The notes below the pieces were generated by a model that saw nothing but the letters and a program-made list of their open reading frames with translations, did no database searches and was not told where the DNA came from. A program made the translations under genes and the position numbers. From Treponema sp. (GTDB taxonomy: Bacteria > Spirochaetota > Spirochaetia > Treponematales > Breznakiellaceae): 64,000 nt of DNA. Of this stretch, positions 1 through 9,920 are shown piece after piece (the stretch's first letter is position 1; every line of letters starts with the position of its first letter). Location of the stretch: NCBI GenBank assembly GCA_009785215.1, contig WQWU01000001.1:26046-90045 (forward strand). The letters are read 5' to 3'.

Positions 1-49
1 ATATCCGTTACTTAAAATACAATACAACAAAAAGAAAGGCGGTAATGTA

Positions 50-625
50 ATGGAATATTTTTTCATTCTGATTGGCGCCATTTTTATCAATAATTATGTA
101 CTTGTTCAATTCTTGGGAATGTGCCCGTTTTTCGGAGTTTCAAAAAAAACAGAAACGGCTATTGGAATGGGTCTGGCTGTTACGTTTGTAATGACGCTTT
201 CATCGGCTATTACATTTCTTTTTTACGAATTTGTTCTGCTTCCGTTTAACATTGTTTACCTGCGTACAGTTGTATTTATTCTGATAATCGCTTCCATTGT
301 ACAGTTTGTAGAAGTATTTATGAAAAAAATGCTAAAAAGCCTTTATGCTATGCTCGGCGTTTATCTTCCATTAATTACTACTAACTGTGTAATATTCGGC
401 GCTGCTCTTATTAATACAAAAAGCGGTTTTACATTTGTCGGAGCAATTGTAAACAGTATTGGAGCAGGAGCAGGTTTTACTCTTGCATTGTTTTTACTTG
501 CAGGTATTCGTGAAAAATACGAAAACAATCCTGATATTCCGGAAGTGTTTAACGGATTTCCGCTGGCATTGTTTTCTGCAGGACTTATGAGTATTGCATT
601 TATGGGATTCCTGGGGTTAATATAA
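50..625 (+). CDS. rnfA: Electron transport complex subunit RnfA
   Basis: ORF translation matches the RnfA/NqrE family pattern (NNYVLVQFLGMCPFFGVSKK, GVYLPLITTNCVIFG); overlaps rnfB. Confidence 0.95.
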   Translation: MEYFFILIGAIFINNYVLVQFLGMCPFFGVSKKTETAIGMGLAVTFVMTLSSAITFLFYEFVLLPFNIVYLRTVVFILIIASIVQFVEVFMKKMLKSLYAMLGVYLPLITTNCVIFGAALINTKSGFTFVGAIVNSIGAGAGFTLALFLLAGIREKYENNPDIPEVFNGFPLALFSAGLMSIAFMGFLGLI

Positions 626-1452
626 TGGAAAATTTAATTATGTTAGAAAATATAATGCTGCAGAATATATTATTCCCTGTTTTATGCGTTGGAGGACTCG
701 CTCTTATTTTTGGAGTGATTCTTGGTTTATCTGCAAAAAAATTTGCAGTTGAATCTGATCCAAAGGTTGATAAAATAATCAATGTGCTTCCCGGCGCCAA
801 CTGCGGCGGATGCGGATATCCGGGCTGTACTGTGTTTGCAGAACGTGTAGTAACCGGCGAAGCAGATTACCGGGGTTGTCCTCCGGGCGGTATATCTGCC
901 GCCAAAGAAATAGCAAAGGAAATGGGGCTTAATGCGGCTCCAACAAGCAGGAAGGTTGCATTTATTAAATGCAATGGTTCAAATGACAATATAAAAAGAA
1001 ATTATATTTATGACGGTCCAAAAAGCTGTGTATCTGCATCCCAGCTTGCAACAGGCGGAAATAAAACATGCACATACAGCTGCATAGGATTGGAAAGCTG
1101 CAAGAATGCATGCGCCTACAATGCAATTAAAATGGTAGATAGTATTGCTGTTGTTATAAGCGAAAGATGCACTGCCTGCGGAAAATGCATTAAAGTATGC
1201 CCAATGGAACTAATTGAAATAGTACCAGATGTAAGTAAAGTCCGCGTTTTGTGCAACTCAAGAGACAAAGCAAAGGCTGTTAAAGAGAACTGCCGCGCCG
1301 GCTGTTTCGGCTGCATGCTCTGTCAAAAAGCCTGCAAAGAAAACGCGATTACAGTTGCAGATAACATAGCGCATATAGATTACAAAAAATGCAATTTATG
1401 CATGGAATGTATCGATAAATGCCCGTCTAAAGCAATTAAGGTGATGCGTTAA
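625..1452 (+). CDS. rnfB: Electron transport complex subunit RnfB, ferredoxin-type
   Basis: N-terminal TM, GANCGGCGYPGC motif, multiple CxxCxxCxxxCP clusters. Confidence 0.95.
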   Translation: MENLIMLENIMLQNILFPVLCVGGLALIFGVILGLSAKKFAVESDPKVDKIINVLPGANCGGCGYPGCTVFAERVVTGEADYRGCPPGGISAAKEIAKEMGLNAAPTSRKVAFIKCNGSNDNIKRNYIYDGPKSCVSASQLATGGNKTCTYSCIGLESCKNACAYNAIKMVDSIAVVISERCTACGKCIKVCPMELIEIVPDVSKVRVLCNSRDKAKAVKENCRAGCFGCMLCQKACKENAITVADNIAHIDYKKCNLCMECIDKCPSKAIKVMR

Positions 1453-2701
1453 TCTCTTCATCTTTTCTTATTGTTGCCGCAAAAATACTGCTTATAAGCC
1501 CAAGTACCGCAGACATGGTAAACAGAACTTCGATACCTGCAACTTTCCATATCCATCCGCCCAAAAGAGCGATAGAAACGCTGAAAATATGATTTACAGA
1601 AATACCTGTCGATAAAGTTGCGGTAATTTCTTCCCTGTCCGTAGAAATACGCTGAACATATACGTTATTCGCCATGCTTGCAACGGAAATAACCTGATCC
1701 AATACAAAGTTGCAGCAAATTACAATAAAAGCAACAGCGGGTAAAAATAATCTGTGCGAAAAGCCGTATAACAGGCAGACAACAACCAGAATTAGTGTGT
1801 CGGCTATCATCACTTTTTTATATCCAATTTTATCGATTAATTTACCGATTAATGGGCTGCATAACATTATAAATACTGAGCAAATTGCTAAAAGTAAAGA
1901 CATCATGGAAGGATCAGCTCTGTATTCACGAACAAGCACATACGGCGCAAATGTTAAAAAAATCTGTTTTCGTGATCCATAAAAAACTTCCATCATATAG
2001 TACTTGGTAAATTTCTTTGCAAAATAAAACCGCTGTCTTGGAGCTTTTAATGTTGTTTCTTTAAGCGCAGCTGCAACAAGCGCTGCTGTTATCATAAGCG
2101 CAGCGGCAACAGCAAATACAATTCTATATCCGATAATATCGATTCTGGAAAATCCCGATTTATCCAAAAAGAAAAATATTCCCGTAACAAGAAGAAGTCC
2201 TGTGATTGTTCCTAATTGGCCAATCGATGTTGATATTCCCAAAGAAGCGCCTGATTTTTCCCGCTTTGCAAGATCCATCGCAATCGTACTGCGTACAGGC
2301 ATGATGATATGTTCGCCTGTGCTGAATAGAATCATAAAAACAACTACGATAATTTTTAACAGAAACATTTCCGAAGAACTTGAATAAATCGCAGTAGTAA
2401 ATAAAAGCCCTGCCATCCCGCCTGCCATTAATGCCAAACCTATTTTAAAAACTTTGCTGTCTGCAAATCTGTACATTAAAGCAAGAATAAAAATTAATAA
2501 AAGGCCGGGAAGTTCTCTGAATGCATCTACGATACCTCGTTCAAATTCGTCTATGTTTATAATTTCCGACAAATAATTGTTCTGAACACCATGCTTCATT
2601 CCGATAGCAATTCCAAAAATAACAAGGACGCTTAAAAACCTCCCAATTCTCGCCTCAGGTTGATATATGTCTGCGAGAAATCGTGGTCTTTTTAAAACCA
2701 T
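1436..2701 (-). CDS. MFS transporter
   Basis: 421 aa, about 12 hydrophobic segments, MFS-like loops (GKLIDKIGYKK). Confidence 0.8.
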   Translation of the reverse strand: MVLKRPRFLADIYQPEARIGRFLSVLVIFGIAIGMKHGVQNNYLSEIINIDEFERGIVDAFRELPGLLLIFILALMYRFADSKVFKIGLALMAGGMAGLLFTTAIYSSSSEMFLLKIIVVVFMILFSTGEHIIMPVRSTIAMDLAKREKSGASLGISTSIGQLGTITGLLLVTGIFFFLDKSGFSRIDIIGYRIVFAVAAALMITAALVAAALKETTLKAPRQRFYFAKKFTKYYMMEVFYGSRKQIFLTFAPYVLVREYRADPSMMSLLLAICSVFIMLCSPLIGKLIDKIGYKKVMIADTLILVVVCLLYGFSHRLFLPAVAFIVICCNFVLDQVISVASMANNVYVQRISTDREEITATLSTGISVNHIFSVSIALLGGWIWKVAGIEVLFTMSAVLGLISSIFAATIRKDEEINASP

Positions 2702-3720
2702 GTCTTCTCCTCTGCGATCTCTGCGTCTCTACATTCCGAAGGAATGTTACGTCTCTGCGAGAGCTCTTCTTGGATTAATCGTATGGTTTCCGTTTTATTA
2801 ATCTCTATCCATCTTACATCCGGCATGTTCTTAAAAAAAGTAATCTGCCGTTTTGCATAACGTCTGCTGTTTTGTGCGATTAATGCCTGTACGCCGTCCA
2901 AATCCTGTGAAAGCCGCCATTTCTTGACGCCATCCGCAGTATCTAAATCTTCTGTAAAAAATTCCCGGTACCCGATTGCACGTAAACCCGGGTCATTGGG
3001 AGTGTAACCTTTTTCAAAAAGCGAACGCACTTCGTTTGCCAGCCCCTGTTCAAACATTTGTTTACAGCGTAAATTTATCCGGCTGTAAAGTTCTTCCCTT
3101 GGGCGTGATAACCCAATAGTAATAAATTTAAAATTGTTTTGCCTATTTTCTCCGCTGTTGGAAGATGGGTTAACTGCAAACGAAGAAAGCGGTTTGCCGC
3201 AGGATCGATATACTTCCAAAGCACGCAGAAGCCGGTATTCATCATTAATATGAATGCGATCTGCGCTTATAGGATCGCAATTTTCTAATTCGTTCATTAA
3301 AGCTGCAGGGCCATTTTCGTTTAGTTCTTTTTTTAATTGTTCACGAATTGTTAAATCGGAAGGAGGAGCTTCGCTTAAACCTAAAATAAAGTTTTTTAAA
3401 TAGAAACCTGTTCCGCCCGAAACAACAGGAAGTTTTCCGCGCGAAGCAATTTCTGCGCAGGCTTCATTTGCATGGCGGACAAAATCTCCAACGTTAAATT
3501 GCTCTGCCGGATCGCAAACATCAATTAAATGATGAGGAAGCCGCTCCCTTTCCTGTAATGAAGGTTTTGCCGTGCCAATATCCATGCCTCGGTAAACCTG
3601 CATGGAATCTGCTGATACAACTTCGATTTGCAGGTTATTGGAAAGTTCAAAGAGAATGCTGGTCTTGCCCGATGCTGTCGCTCCAAAGATGATTAAAACC
3701 GGGATAGAGACGTTTTTCAC
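2692..3720 (-). CDS. miaA: tRNA dimethylallyltransferase MiaA
   Basis: IIFGATASGKTSILFEL P-loop, SADSMQVYRGMDIGTAKPS, DVCDPAEQFNVGDF; C-terminal tail encoded by a dispersed repeat. Confidence 0.95.
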   Translation of the reverse strand: MKNVSIPVLIIFGATASGKTSILFELSNNLQIEVVSADSMQVYRGMDIGTAKPSLQERERLPHHLIDVCDPAEQFNVGDFVRHANEACAEIASRGKLPVVSGGTGFYLKNFILGLSEAPPSDLTIREQLKKELNENGPAALMNELENCDPISADRIHINDEYRLLRALEVYRSCGKPLSSFAVNPSSNSGENRQNNFKFITIGLSRPREELYSRINLRCKQMFEQGLANEVRSLFEKGYTPNDPGLRAIGYREFFTEDLDTADGVKKWRLSQDLDGVQALIAQNSRRYAKRQITFFKNMPDVRWIEINKTETIRLIQEELSQRRNIPSECRDAEIAEEKTWF

Positions 3721-3735
3721 AGGATATAAATGGAA

Positions 3736-3948
3736 TTATTCAACTTCCAGACGGAATTGGACTTCCTGGGTAAAAACCTGCAATGCTGCCAAGGCAACCA
3801 TTTTCCCATCCCAGTCGTCTTTTTCGTCTTTTTCCATGACCGAAGAAAGCTGGTAAGCCCTGCGAGATGCCGCTGTGGTTACTTCGTACATATTGTCACC
3901 GTATTCGATGAGGTCTTTTAAAGGAAATATCATATTTATTTCTATCAT
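3736..3948 (-). CDS. rpoZ: DNA-directed RNA polymerase omega subunit (start re-assigned inside the 113-aa track ORF)
   Basis: MIFPLKDLIEYGDNMYEVTTAASRRAYQLS is RpoZ-like; start codon at 3948 or 3933, upstream part overlaps the HAD gene. Confidence 0.8.
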   Translation of the reverse strand: MIEINMIFPLKDLIEYGDNMYEVTTAASRRAYQLSSVMEKDEKDDWDGKMVALAALQVFTQEVQFRLEVE

Positions 3949-3964
3949 ATTCGTTAATCCTTGT

Positions 3965-4840
3965 CTAGTGGCTAAAAAACACTTTTTCCAGATAAACCGC
4001 AAGCCCTTCCTCGGTATGCGGCCCGTAAATATAATCTGCGGCGTTTCGGATTTTTTCCCTTGCATTTTCCGGGGCACAGGCGTAACCTGCTACCGTAAAC
4101 ATCGGTAAATCGTTTTCTTCATCGCCAAAGGCAATAACTTCATGCGGTTTTAATCCCCTGTGTTCCATGGCAATCCGCAGGCCTTCACCCTTTGAAACGC
4201 CGTTATTAATAACTTCTAAAAATGTTGGGTAACTTCGCATAATAGTAATTGAATCGCCGAAACGATCAAACATCTTTTTTCTGATTTCGTCATGAAACGA
4301 GGGGTCTGCAATAAACATCCCTTTTATGCAGCCTTCCAGCGGAAGGGCAGCGATACTTTTTAAATCTCTTACAACAGGAACAATGCCGGTGTGGTTATAA
4401 TAATATTCCGCTTCTGACCCGTACTTTTCTATTAAAAGAGCGCCCCACATTTGGTTTGGATCTTCTTTGCCTGTATCGGGCGAAATACCTGCGGGTAAAT
4501 AAACCTGATAATGTATACCAAGTTCACGTGCAATTTCGGCGCCAAAATCGACAACATCCATACCGATGCAATTTGTGTGCAAAATTTTCCCTGATGGAAC
4601 ATCCGCAACTTCTGCGCCGTTAAAAAATACCATTGGGCCTTCTGCGCCGATTGCGCTTCGGTATTTTTCCGCCGCTTCAATCGCCCTGCCTGTCGAGATT
4701 ATTATCTGCATTCCTCTATCAACCAGTTTTCTTAAACAATCACGTGTTCGTTTGCCAAGAATGCCATCTGGCATCAGTGTAGTTCCATCAAGATCGATGG
4801 CAAGCCCTTTTATCAATTTTGGTTCGTATGTTCTGCTCAT
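3965..4840 (-). CDS. Cof-type HAD-IIB family hydrolase
   Basis: DLDGTTLMPDG motif, GVSKGEGLRIAMEHRGL, AFGDEENDLPMF. Confidence 0.9.
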   Translation of the reverse strand: MSRTYEPKLIKGLAIDLDGTTLMPDGILGKRTRDCLRKLVDRGMQIIISTGRAIEAAEKYRSAIGAEGPMVFFNGAEVADVPSGKILHTNCIGMDVVDFGAEIARELGIHYQVYLPAGISPDTGKEDPNQMWGALLIEKYGSEAEYYYNHTGIVPVVRDLKSIAALPLEGCIKGMFIADPSFHDEIRKKMFDRFGDSITIMRSYPTFLEVINNGVSKGEGLRIAMEHRGLKPHEVIAFGDEENDLPMFTVAGYACAPENAREKIRNAADYIYGPHTEEGLAVYLEKVFFSH

Positions 4841-4952
4841 AATTTGAGTATACTGTTAGTATGATGAGTATTCAACATATACAAATTGCCTTTCTTTCTA
4901 GTTTAATGTAGAATGTAAAAGAGATATTTTTAATTCATTTTTAGGAGTTTTT

Positions 4953-5972
4953 ATGAAAGTTATTACCCTTGGCGAAATCATGCTGCGTTTAGCGCCGGAA
5001 GGTTATTATCGGTTTGTTCAGGCTATTTCGTACGGCGCAACTTACGGCGGCGGCGAAGCTAATGTCGCTGTTTCTCTTGCAGGTTTTGGTATCGATGCGG
5101 CTTTTGTAACAAAACTTCCTAAACACGAAATCGGGCAAGGCGCTGTAAATAAATTAAGAGAGTTTGGAGTTGATACTTCGCTTATTGTCCGCGGCGGCGA
5201 CAGGGTAGGAATTTACTATCTGGAAAAAGGCGCATCGCAGCGCCCTTCTAAAGTAATTTACGACAGAGCACATTCTGCAATTGCAGAAGCAGCGGAATCT
5301 GATTTTGACTGGAATAAAATTTTTAATGGTGTTGATTGGTTTCACTTTACAGGAATTACTCCTGCGCTTTCAGAAAACGCCGCCGCAATTTGTATGGCTG
5401 CCTGTAAAGCGGCAAAATCAAAAGGTGTAAAAATTTCCTGCGATTTAAACTACCGTGTAAATTTATGGACACGCGAAAAAGCAGGCGAGGTTATGAGCAA
5501 ACTAATGGAATATGTCGATCTCTGCATCGCTAACGAAGAAGATGCCGCCGATGTTTTTGGCATTAAAGCATCGGGAAGCGATGTAACAACAGGGAAAATT
5601 GATCCTGACGGCTACAAAGAAGTTGCCGCCGCAATTATAAAAAGGTTCGGCACAAAACAGGTTGCAATTACATTAAGAGAATCAATAACTGCTAACGATA
5701 ATAATTGGGGCGCTATGTTAAACATAGATAACAATTATTATTTTTCTAAAAAATACGCTGTTCATATTGTAGACAGGGTAGGCGGCGGTGATAGTTTCGG
5801 CGCAGGACTTATTTATGCAACGCTTAACAAAATGTCTCCGCAGGACAGTATCGAATTTGCAGTTGCTGCAAGCTGCTTAAAGCACACAATAGAAGGCGAT
5901 TTTAATTTAGTCTCTGCAGATGAAGTTAAAAAACTTGCTGCAGGCAATGCGTCTGGAAGAGTACAGCGGTAA
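4953..5972 (+). CDS. PfkB-family sugar kinase (2-keto-3-deoxygluconate kinase-like)
   Basis: LGEIMLRLAPEG, GGGEANVAVSLAGFG, DRVGGGDSFGAGLIY. Confidence 0.88.
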   Translation: MKVITLGEIMLRLAPEGYYRFVQAISYGATYGGGEANVAVSLAGFGIDAAFVTKLPKHEIGQGAVNKLREFGVDTSLIVRGGDRVGIYYLEKGASQRPSKVIYDRAHSAIAEAAESDFDWNKIFNGVDWFHFTGITPALSENAAAICMAACKAAKSKGVKISCDLNYRVNLWTREKAGEVMSKLMEYVDLCIANEEDAADVFGIKASGSDVTTGKIDPDGYKEVAAAIIKRFGTKQVAITLRESITANDNNWGAMLNIDNNYYFSKKYAVHIVDRVGGGDSFGAGLIYATLNKMSPQDSIEFAVAASCLKHTIEGDFNLVSADEVKKLAAGNASGRVQR

Positions 5973-5976
5973 TCAG

Positions 5977-6747
5977 ATGGATATAATTAAAGATCAAAGA
6001 ACAAAAGTAAAAAATGAACAACGGCTTTTTCATGCAGTAAATGCAACGGTAAGAATTCTTCTTGCAGCAATGGAAGAAGAAACATTCGAAGCTTCTATAC
6101 TTGAGGGCATGAGCATTGTTGCGCACTGCCTGGACTTTGATCGCGGTTATGTTTGGCAAAACGAAGTTAGAAACGGCGTTCTTCATTATGGAATGCGTTT
6201 TGAATGGCAGAATGATACGGGCCGTCAAACCAATCCTGTCGGGAATAAAGCTGTTTATCCTTATACAGACATTCCAACATGGGAAAAAATATTTTTGGCA
6301 GGTGAATGCGTTAATGGCCCTTTAACTGATATGTCAGAAGATGAGCAGAAGCGCCTGTTAACTCATGGCATGAAATCTGTTTTTGCCATTCCCGTTTATA
6401 TCCAGGAATCATTTTGGGGTTATGTCAGTTTTGATGATTGCATACAGGAACGCGTTCTCGGCGATGATGAACTTAATATTCTGCGTTCTGTAAGTCTTTT
6501 AATTGTTCATGCAATACTGCGAAAAGATCTAACTCTAAACATTCATTCTGCTTCGAATAAATTATTAATCAGTAAATCCATGGAAATGCGCTCTCATATA
6601 GATATGATAAAAGAGGCAGCGCAAATTGGCATAACCGAAAAGTTTGCAGATAATAAAGATAAAACATTTGAAAAAATCGAAAATACATCAAATCTTTTAT
6701 TGGGCATTATAAACGAAATTCAGGATATGATAGAAAAAGAAACTTAA
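5977..6747 (+). CDS. GAF-domain protein with degenerate HisKA-like tail
   Basis: GAF-like core (DFDRGYVWQNE..., SVFAIPVYIQESFWGYVSFDD); start MDIIKDQ chosen after the upstream stop; no HATPase domain. Confidence 0.7.
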   Translation: MDIIKDQRTKVKNEQRLFHAVNATVRILLAAMEEETFEASILEGMSIVAHCLDFDRGYVWQNEVRNGVLHYGMRFEWQNDTGRQTNPVGNKAVYPYTDIPTWEKIFLAGECVNGPLTDMSEDEQKRLLTHGMKSVFAIPVYIQESFWGYVSFDDCIQERVLGDDELNILRSVSLLIVHAILRKDLTLNIHSASNKLLISKSMEMRSHIDMIKEAAQIGITEKFADNKDKTFEKIENTSNLLLGIINEIQDMIEKET

Positions 6748-6824
6748 AAGTTTACATTTAGTTTTTTGCCTGCAGTATTGATCTTTTTTTACATAATAGA
6801 TAAAATGTATTTAGATTGACGTTA

Positions 6825-6907
6825 GCCCGGATGGTGGAATTGGTAGACACGCTAGTTTCAGGTACTAGTGCCTTCAGTGGTATGGAAGTTCGAGTCTTCT
6901 TCCGGGC
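6825..6907 (+). tRNA. tRNA-Leu(CAG)
   Basis: GCCCGGA/TCCGGGC acceptor, anticodon loop TTCAGGT, long variable arm, GGAAGTTCGAGTCTTC T-arm. Confidence 0.93.
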
Positions 6908-6910
6908 AGA

Positions 6911-7954
6911 TTATTTATTCATAACAAACATTTGGTATATACCTCTGTAAGTTCTGTCATCAAAGCGGAACTGCAGATTGGAAAAATTAAACAGACGCAC
7001 TGCCATCCATGCCTGATTCCCAAACTGAAACTGCACAAGACCTGAATCTGTAATAGTATAACCTGAGTACGAAGCGCTGTTCATTATTCTGCGCGGTTGT
7101 TCTCCAAGTTTGAATTCAAAAATATCAAAATTATTAAAATCTATAAAGCGAACACCCATTAATGCATCGTTATGATCAAAAAAATAGCGCGTATACCTGT
7201 CTTCTCCGTAATGAATGACACCGCCGCTTGGATATATTTCCTGCTGTTGGTTTGTTACAAGGTCGTAGATAATATAAGTCTTCGTAAAATCGATAAAACG
7301 TTCTATAATTAAATATCTATTATCTATAATTAACCTGGGAGAACAAAAATCCGTATTATAAGTGTCTGCGTTCGGATCACCCGGGGTGAAAAATCTAATA
7401 CTTGTCAGTGTCAGAAACTGCCTGGTTGTTGTATTGTATAACGGACTTCTTGTTCCATCGGGAGAACCGCCAAAAAAAATAAAATTGCCGATGTATCTTA
7501 TAAAATTATTCGGCGGTCGGTTTACCTGGTGATTCGTTTTTTCGCCTGTTATTAAATTAACTTCTATTCCAGTTCCGTTTTTTTCATAGTATAATCTGGA
7601 AAAATCATAAACAAAAAAGCGCCTAACTCCTGTTAAAGTACCTTCGCGGCTGTCACGTCTGATTGTTGAAGTATCGAGCCAGTTAAAAACAAGAACTCTG
7701 CCGTTTTCTGACATTTTAACATTATCAAAAATTTCTATGGTTTTATTTTCCCAGTGCAGAACAAGTTTTTCCCACAAGCCAAGATAACCCAGAACATTTG
7801 CAGAGGTAAACGGATTATCCCTTAACCTTAATCCCGTTGTATAGGGAACTGCAGTACTGTTTACAGATAACGCGGATATATTGATGCCTAAAAAAATAAA
7901 TAAACAGCAGAACAGAAACAGAACTTTTTTTATAAACCTGGCTTTAATAAGCAT
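6911..7954 (-). CDS. Secreted protein of unknown function (SH3-like N-terminus, beta-rich)
   Basis: Signal peptide, TGLRLRDNPFTSANVLGYL SH3-like stretch; start codon lies in the TTAGC array. Confidence 0.6.
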   Translation of the reverse strand: MLIKARFIKKVLFLFCCLFIFLGINISALSVNSTAVPYTTGLRLRDNPFTSANVLGYLGLWEKLVLHWENKTIEIFDNVKMSENGRVLVFNWLDTSTIRRDSREGTLTGVRRFFVYDFSRLYYEKNGTGIEVNLITGEKTNHQVNRPPNNFIRYIGNFIFFGGSPDGTRSPLYNTTTRQFLTLTSIRFFTPGDPNADTYNTDFCSPRLIIDNRYLIIERFIDFTKTYIIYDLVTNQQQEIYPSGGVIHYGEDRYTRYFFDHNDALMGVRFIDFNNFDIFEFKLGEQPRRIMNSASYSGYTITDSGLVQFQFGNQAWMAVRLFNFSNLQFRFDDRTYRGIYQMFVMNK

Positions 7955-7992
7955 AGCTTAGTTTAGCTTAGCTTAGCTTAGCTTAGCTTAGC
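7951..7992. repeat. Pentanucleotide tandem repeat (GCTTA)n, about 8 units
   Basis: gcata gctta gttta gctta gctta gctta gctta gctta gc read directly. Confidence 0.97.
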
Positions 7993-9920
7993 GGAAAAGT
8001 AAACTTGAATACTAAACCTGAATCAGTTGAATTAACATTGATAGAACCGTTATTTTCTTTTACTAAATCCCTAACAAGGCTAAGTCCAACGCCTCTTCCG
8101 GCAGCGGTACTGGTTCCAGCAGCAGTAGAAAATTCCGGCGCAAAAATAGATCCTAAAAGCGCTTTTTTATCGGCAGATTTTCCGGGATTCATTTCCAGGT
8201 ATTTTTTCTTAATCTTCTGCCAGTTTAGGCCGCTGCCGTCATCAGAAAAAGTAATTTCTGCTTTGTTATCTGTCTTTTTTACGCTGAATGATAAAATACC
8301 CTGCGGGTTTTTATTCTTTTTTATTCTTTCTTCAACAGTTTCAATGCCGTGGTAAAGTGAATTCCTTACACATTGATACAAAATGTCCTTAATGGGTTTA
8401 CGCAGTTTGGATTCAAGAATGGTTAAATCAATATAACCTGCCTGCAGTTTTGCCTTCTTCTGGAGTTCACCTGCTAATCTTTCTACAGCTTTGGTTAAAG
8501 AGTTTATTAGGATTGTATCCATCTGGTTCGAAGTTTTGTAAGCAGTAATTTTTTTGGTAATGGCAATATAAGAGTCCATTTCCTGCATGAATGTTTCAAT
8601 TTTTATTGCCAGCCCAAGAACATCATTTACTGCAACATTATCCTTATTGGATACAATTTTTATTTCATCTTCCAGAACATGAAGTTTATTTGCAAGGCTT
8701 TCCAAATCCAGAATTACTGCGTTCGATTTTATTGCATGTACATACTGGAATATTTTTACAGCAACCTCTTTTTCCGATAAATTTTTATCTTTAAGAATAT
8801 TGTTAATGTTATTAAAATTAGTTTCTGTATCCTCGATAAAGTTCTGAAAAACCATCGGGTCAACTTTTATGACATCGAACATGTTTTTCATTTCAATTTC
8901 CTGGATATCTTTTTGCGCCTTAAGTTCCAGTTCAATTTCTTTTTCTCTGGTAATATCCTGAATAAGACCGATAATAACAGGGTCAGATGCAGCCTGTTCA
9001 ATTAACTGAAACCTTGTTTTTAAATATTTTACATCATCATCTATTTTATATTCAAATTCGGAAATTGGATTGGCCGCATCCAGCACCTTTGCTGTTTTTG
9101 TTTTAGAAAAAACCATAACAAAATAACCCTTCATTATCTGAAGCTGTTTAGTGTCAAAAGATGCGCTTATTATATCCAAAAAGCCTTTTCCGGCAAGGTC
9201 TGAATCGTAATACGAAAGAATGGAAATAAGCGTGCGTGAATACTGCGGAAGGATATTCAGGTCTTTATCCATAAGAAAGATACCCTGATCAATATTATCT
9301 TTCATGGTCTGAACCATGTCTCTTTCCTGCGCAAGTTCCGCTTTAAGTTCGTCTTCTTTGCGATCCTTCAGGATACTGATCCATTCATAAATTATTGATA
9401 AACTTGATATAAGAATGTATGCTCCGATAATTCTCATCTTTATTTCATCTGCAGCTGCAACATTTCCCAAAGGAGTATACATCAATACTACAATTGCAAT
9501 AAGAACAATAAATGATTCAATGACTCCTACAGTCATCTGACAAAGGAAGATGACGATAGGCGGAAAAGCAAAAATCCAGATTGCAGCCCAAAAGTTAAGA
9601 TCGCCCAGGAATAATAAATAACAGCAATAAGCGCCGAAGACCGTTACAGGAAAAACAGGTACAAACTTTAAAGGTATTTTGGAACGGATCATTATAAGGG
9701 CGGTAAAACACAAAAATGCAATAGCAAAGTCCATGATCGTTCTGGAAATATCAACTTCTATTAACGTTATACCAAGAATAACCAGCGGGAAAATAGCAAC
9801 CATAAAAATCCAGTTCATGGTCATGTATCTTACCTGGTCTTTTACATTTGTCAGTCCAAAGTAACGTTTACCCAGAAATATAGAAAGTAGTACAGATCTA
9901 ACTTTGCTTTCTTTTTTCAT
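7983..9920 (-). CDS. Membrane sensor kinase with PAS, HPt and CheA-like HATPase domains
   Basis: N-terminal TM segments, HPt-like motif YVHAIKSNAVIL, VRNSLYHGIE N-box, DDGSGLN, GRGVGLSLVRDLV. Confidence 0.85.
   Translation of the reverse strand: MKKESKVRSVLLSIFLGKRYFGLTNVKDQVRYMTMNWIFMVAIFPLVILGITLIEVDISRTIMDFAIAFLCFTALIMIRSKIPLKFVPVFPVTVFGAYCCYLLFLGDLNFWAAIWIFAFPPIVIFLCQMTVGVIESFIVLIAIVVLMYTPLGNVAAADEIKMRIIGAYILISSLSIIYEWISILKDRKEDELKAELAQERDMVQTMKDNIDQGIFLMDKDLNILPQYSRTLISILSYYDSDLAGKGFLDIISASFDTKQLQIMKGYFVMVFSKTKTAKVLDAANPISEFEYKIDDDVKYLKTRFQLIEQAASDPVIIGLIQDITREKEIELELKAQKDIQEIEMKNMFDVIKVDPMVFQNFIEDTETNFNNINNILKDKNLSEKEVAVKIFQYVHAIKSNAVILDLESLANKLHVLEDEIKIVSNKDNVAVNDVLGLAIKIETFMQEMDSYIAITKKITAYKTSNQMDTILINSLTKAVERLAGELQKKAKLQAGYIDLTILESKLRKPIKDILYQCVRNSLYHGIETVEERIKKNKNPQGILSFSVKKTDNKAEITFSDDGSGLNWQKIKKKYLEMNPGKSADKKALLGSIFAPEFSTAAGTSTAAGRGVGLSLVRDLVKENNGSINVNSTDSGLVFKFTFPLS

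Noticed and set aside
50-1452. Incomplete Rnf complex as an anomaly
   Set aside because: Only the last two genes are visible; rnfCDGE probably lie upstream of the window.
8005-8355. Plus-strand ORFs inside the HPt-kinase gene (also 8591-8794, 9679-9864)
   Set aside because: Antisense to a well-supported CDS with clear domain motifs; low-complexity translations.
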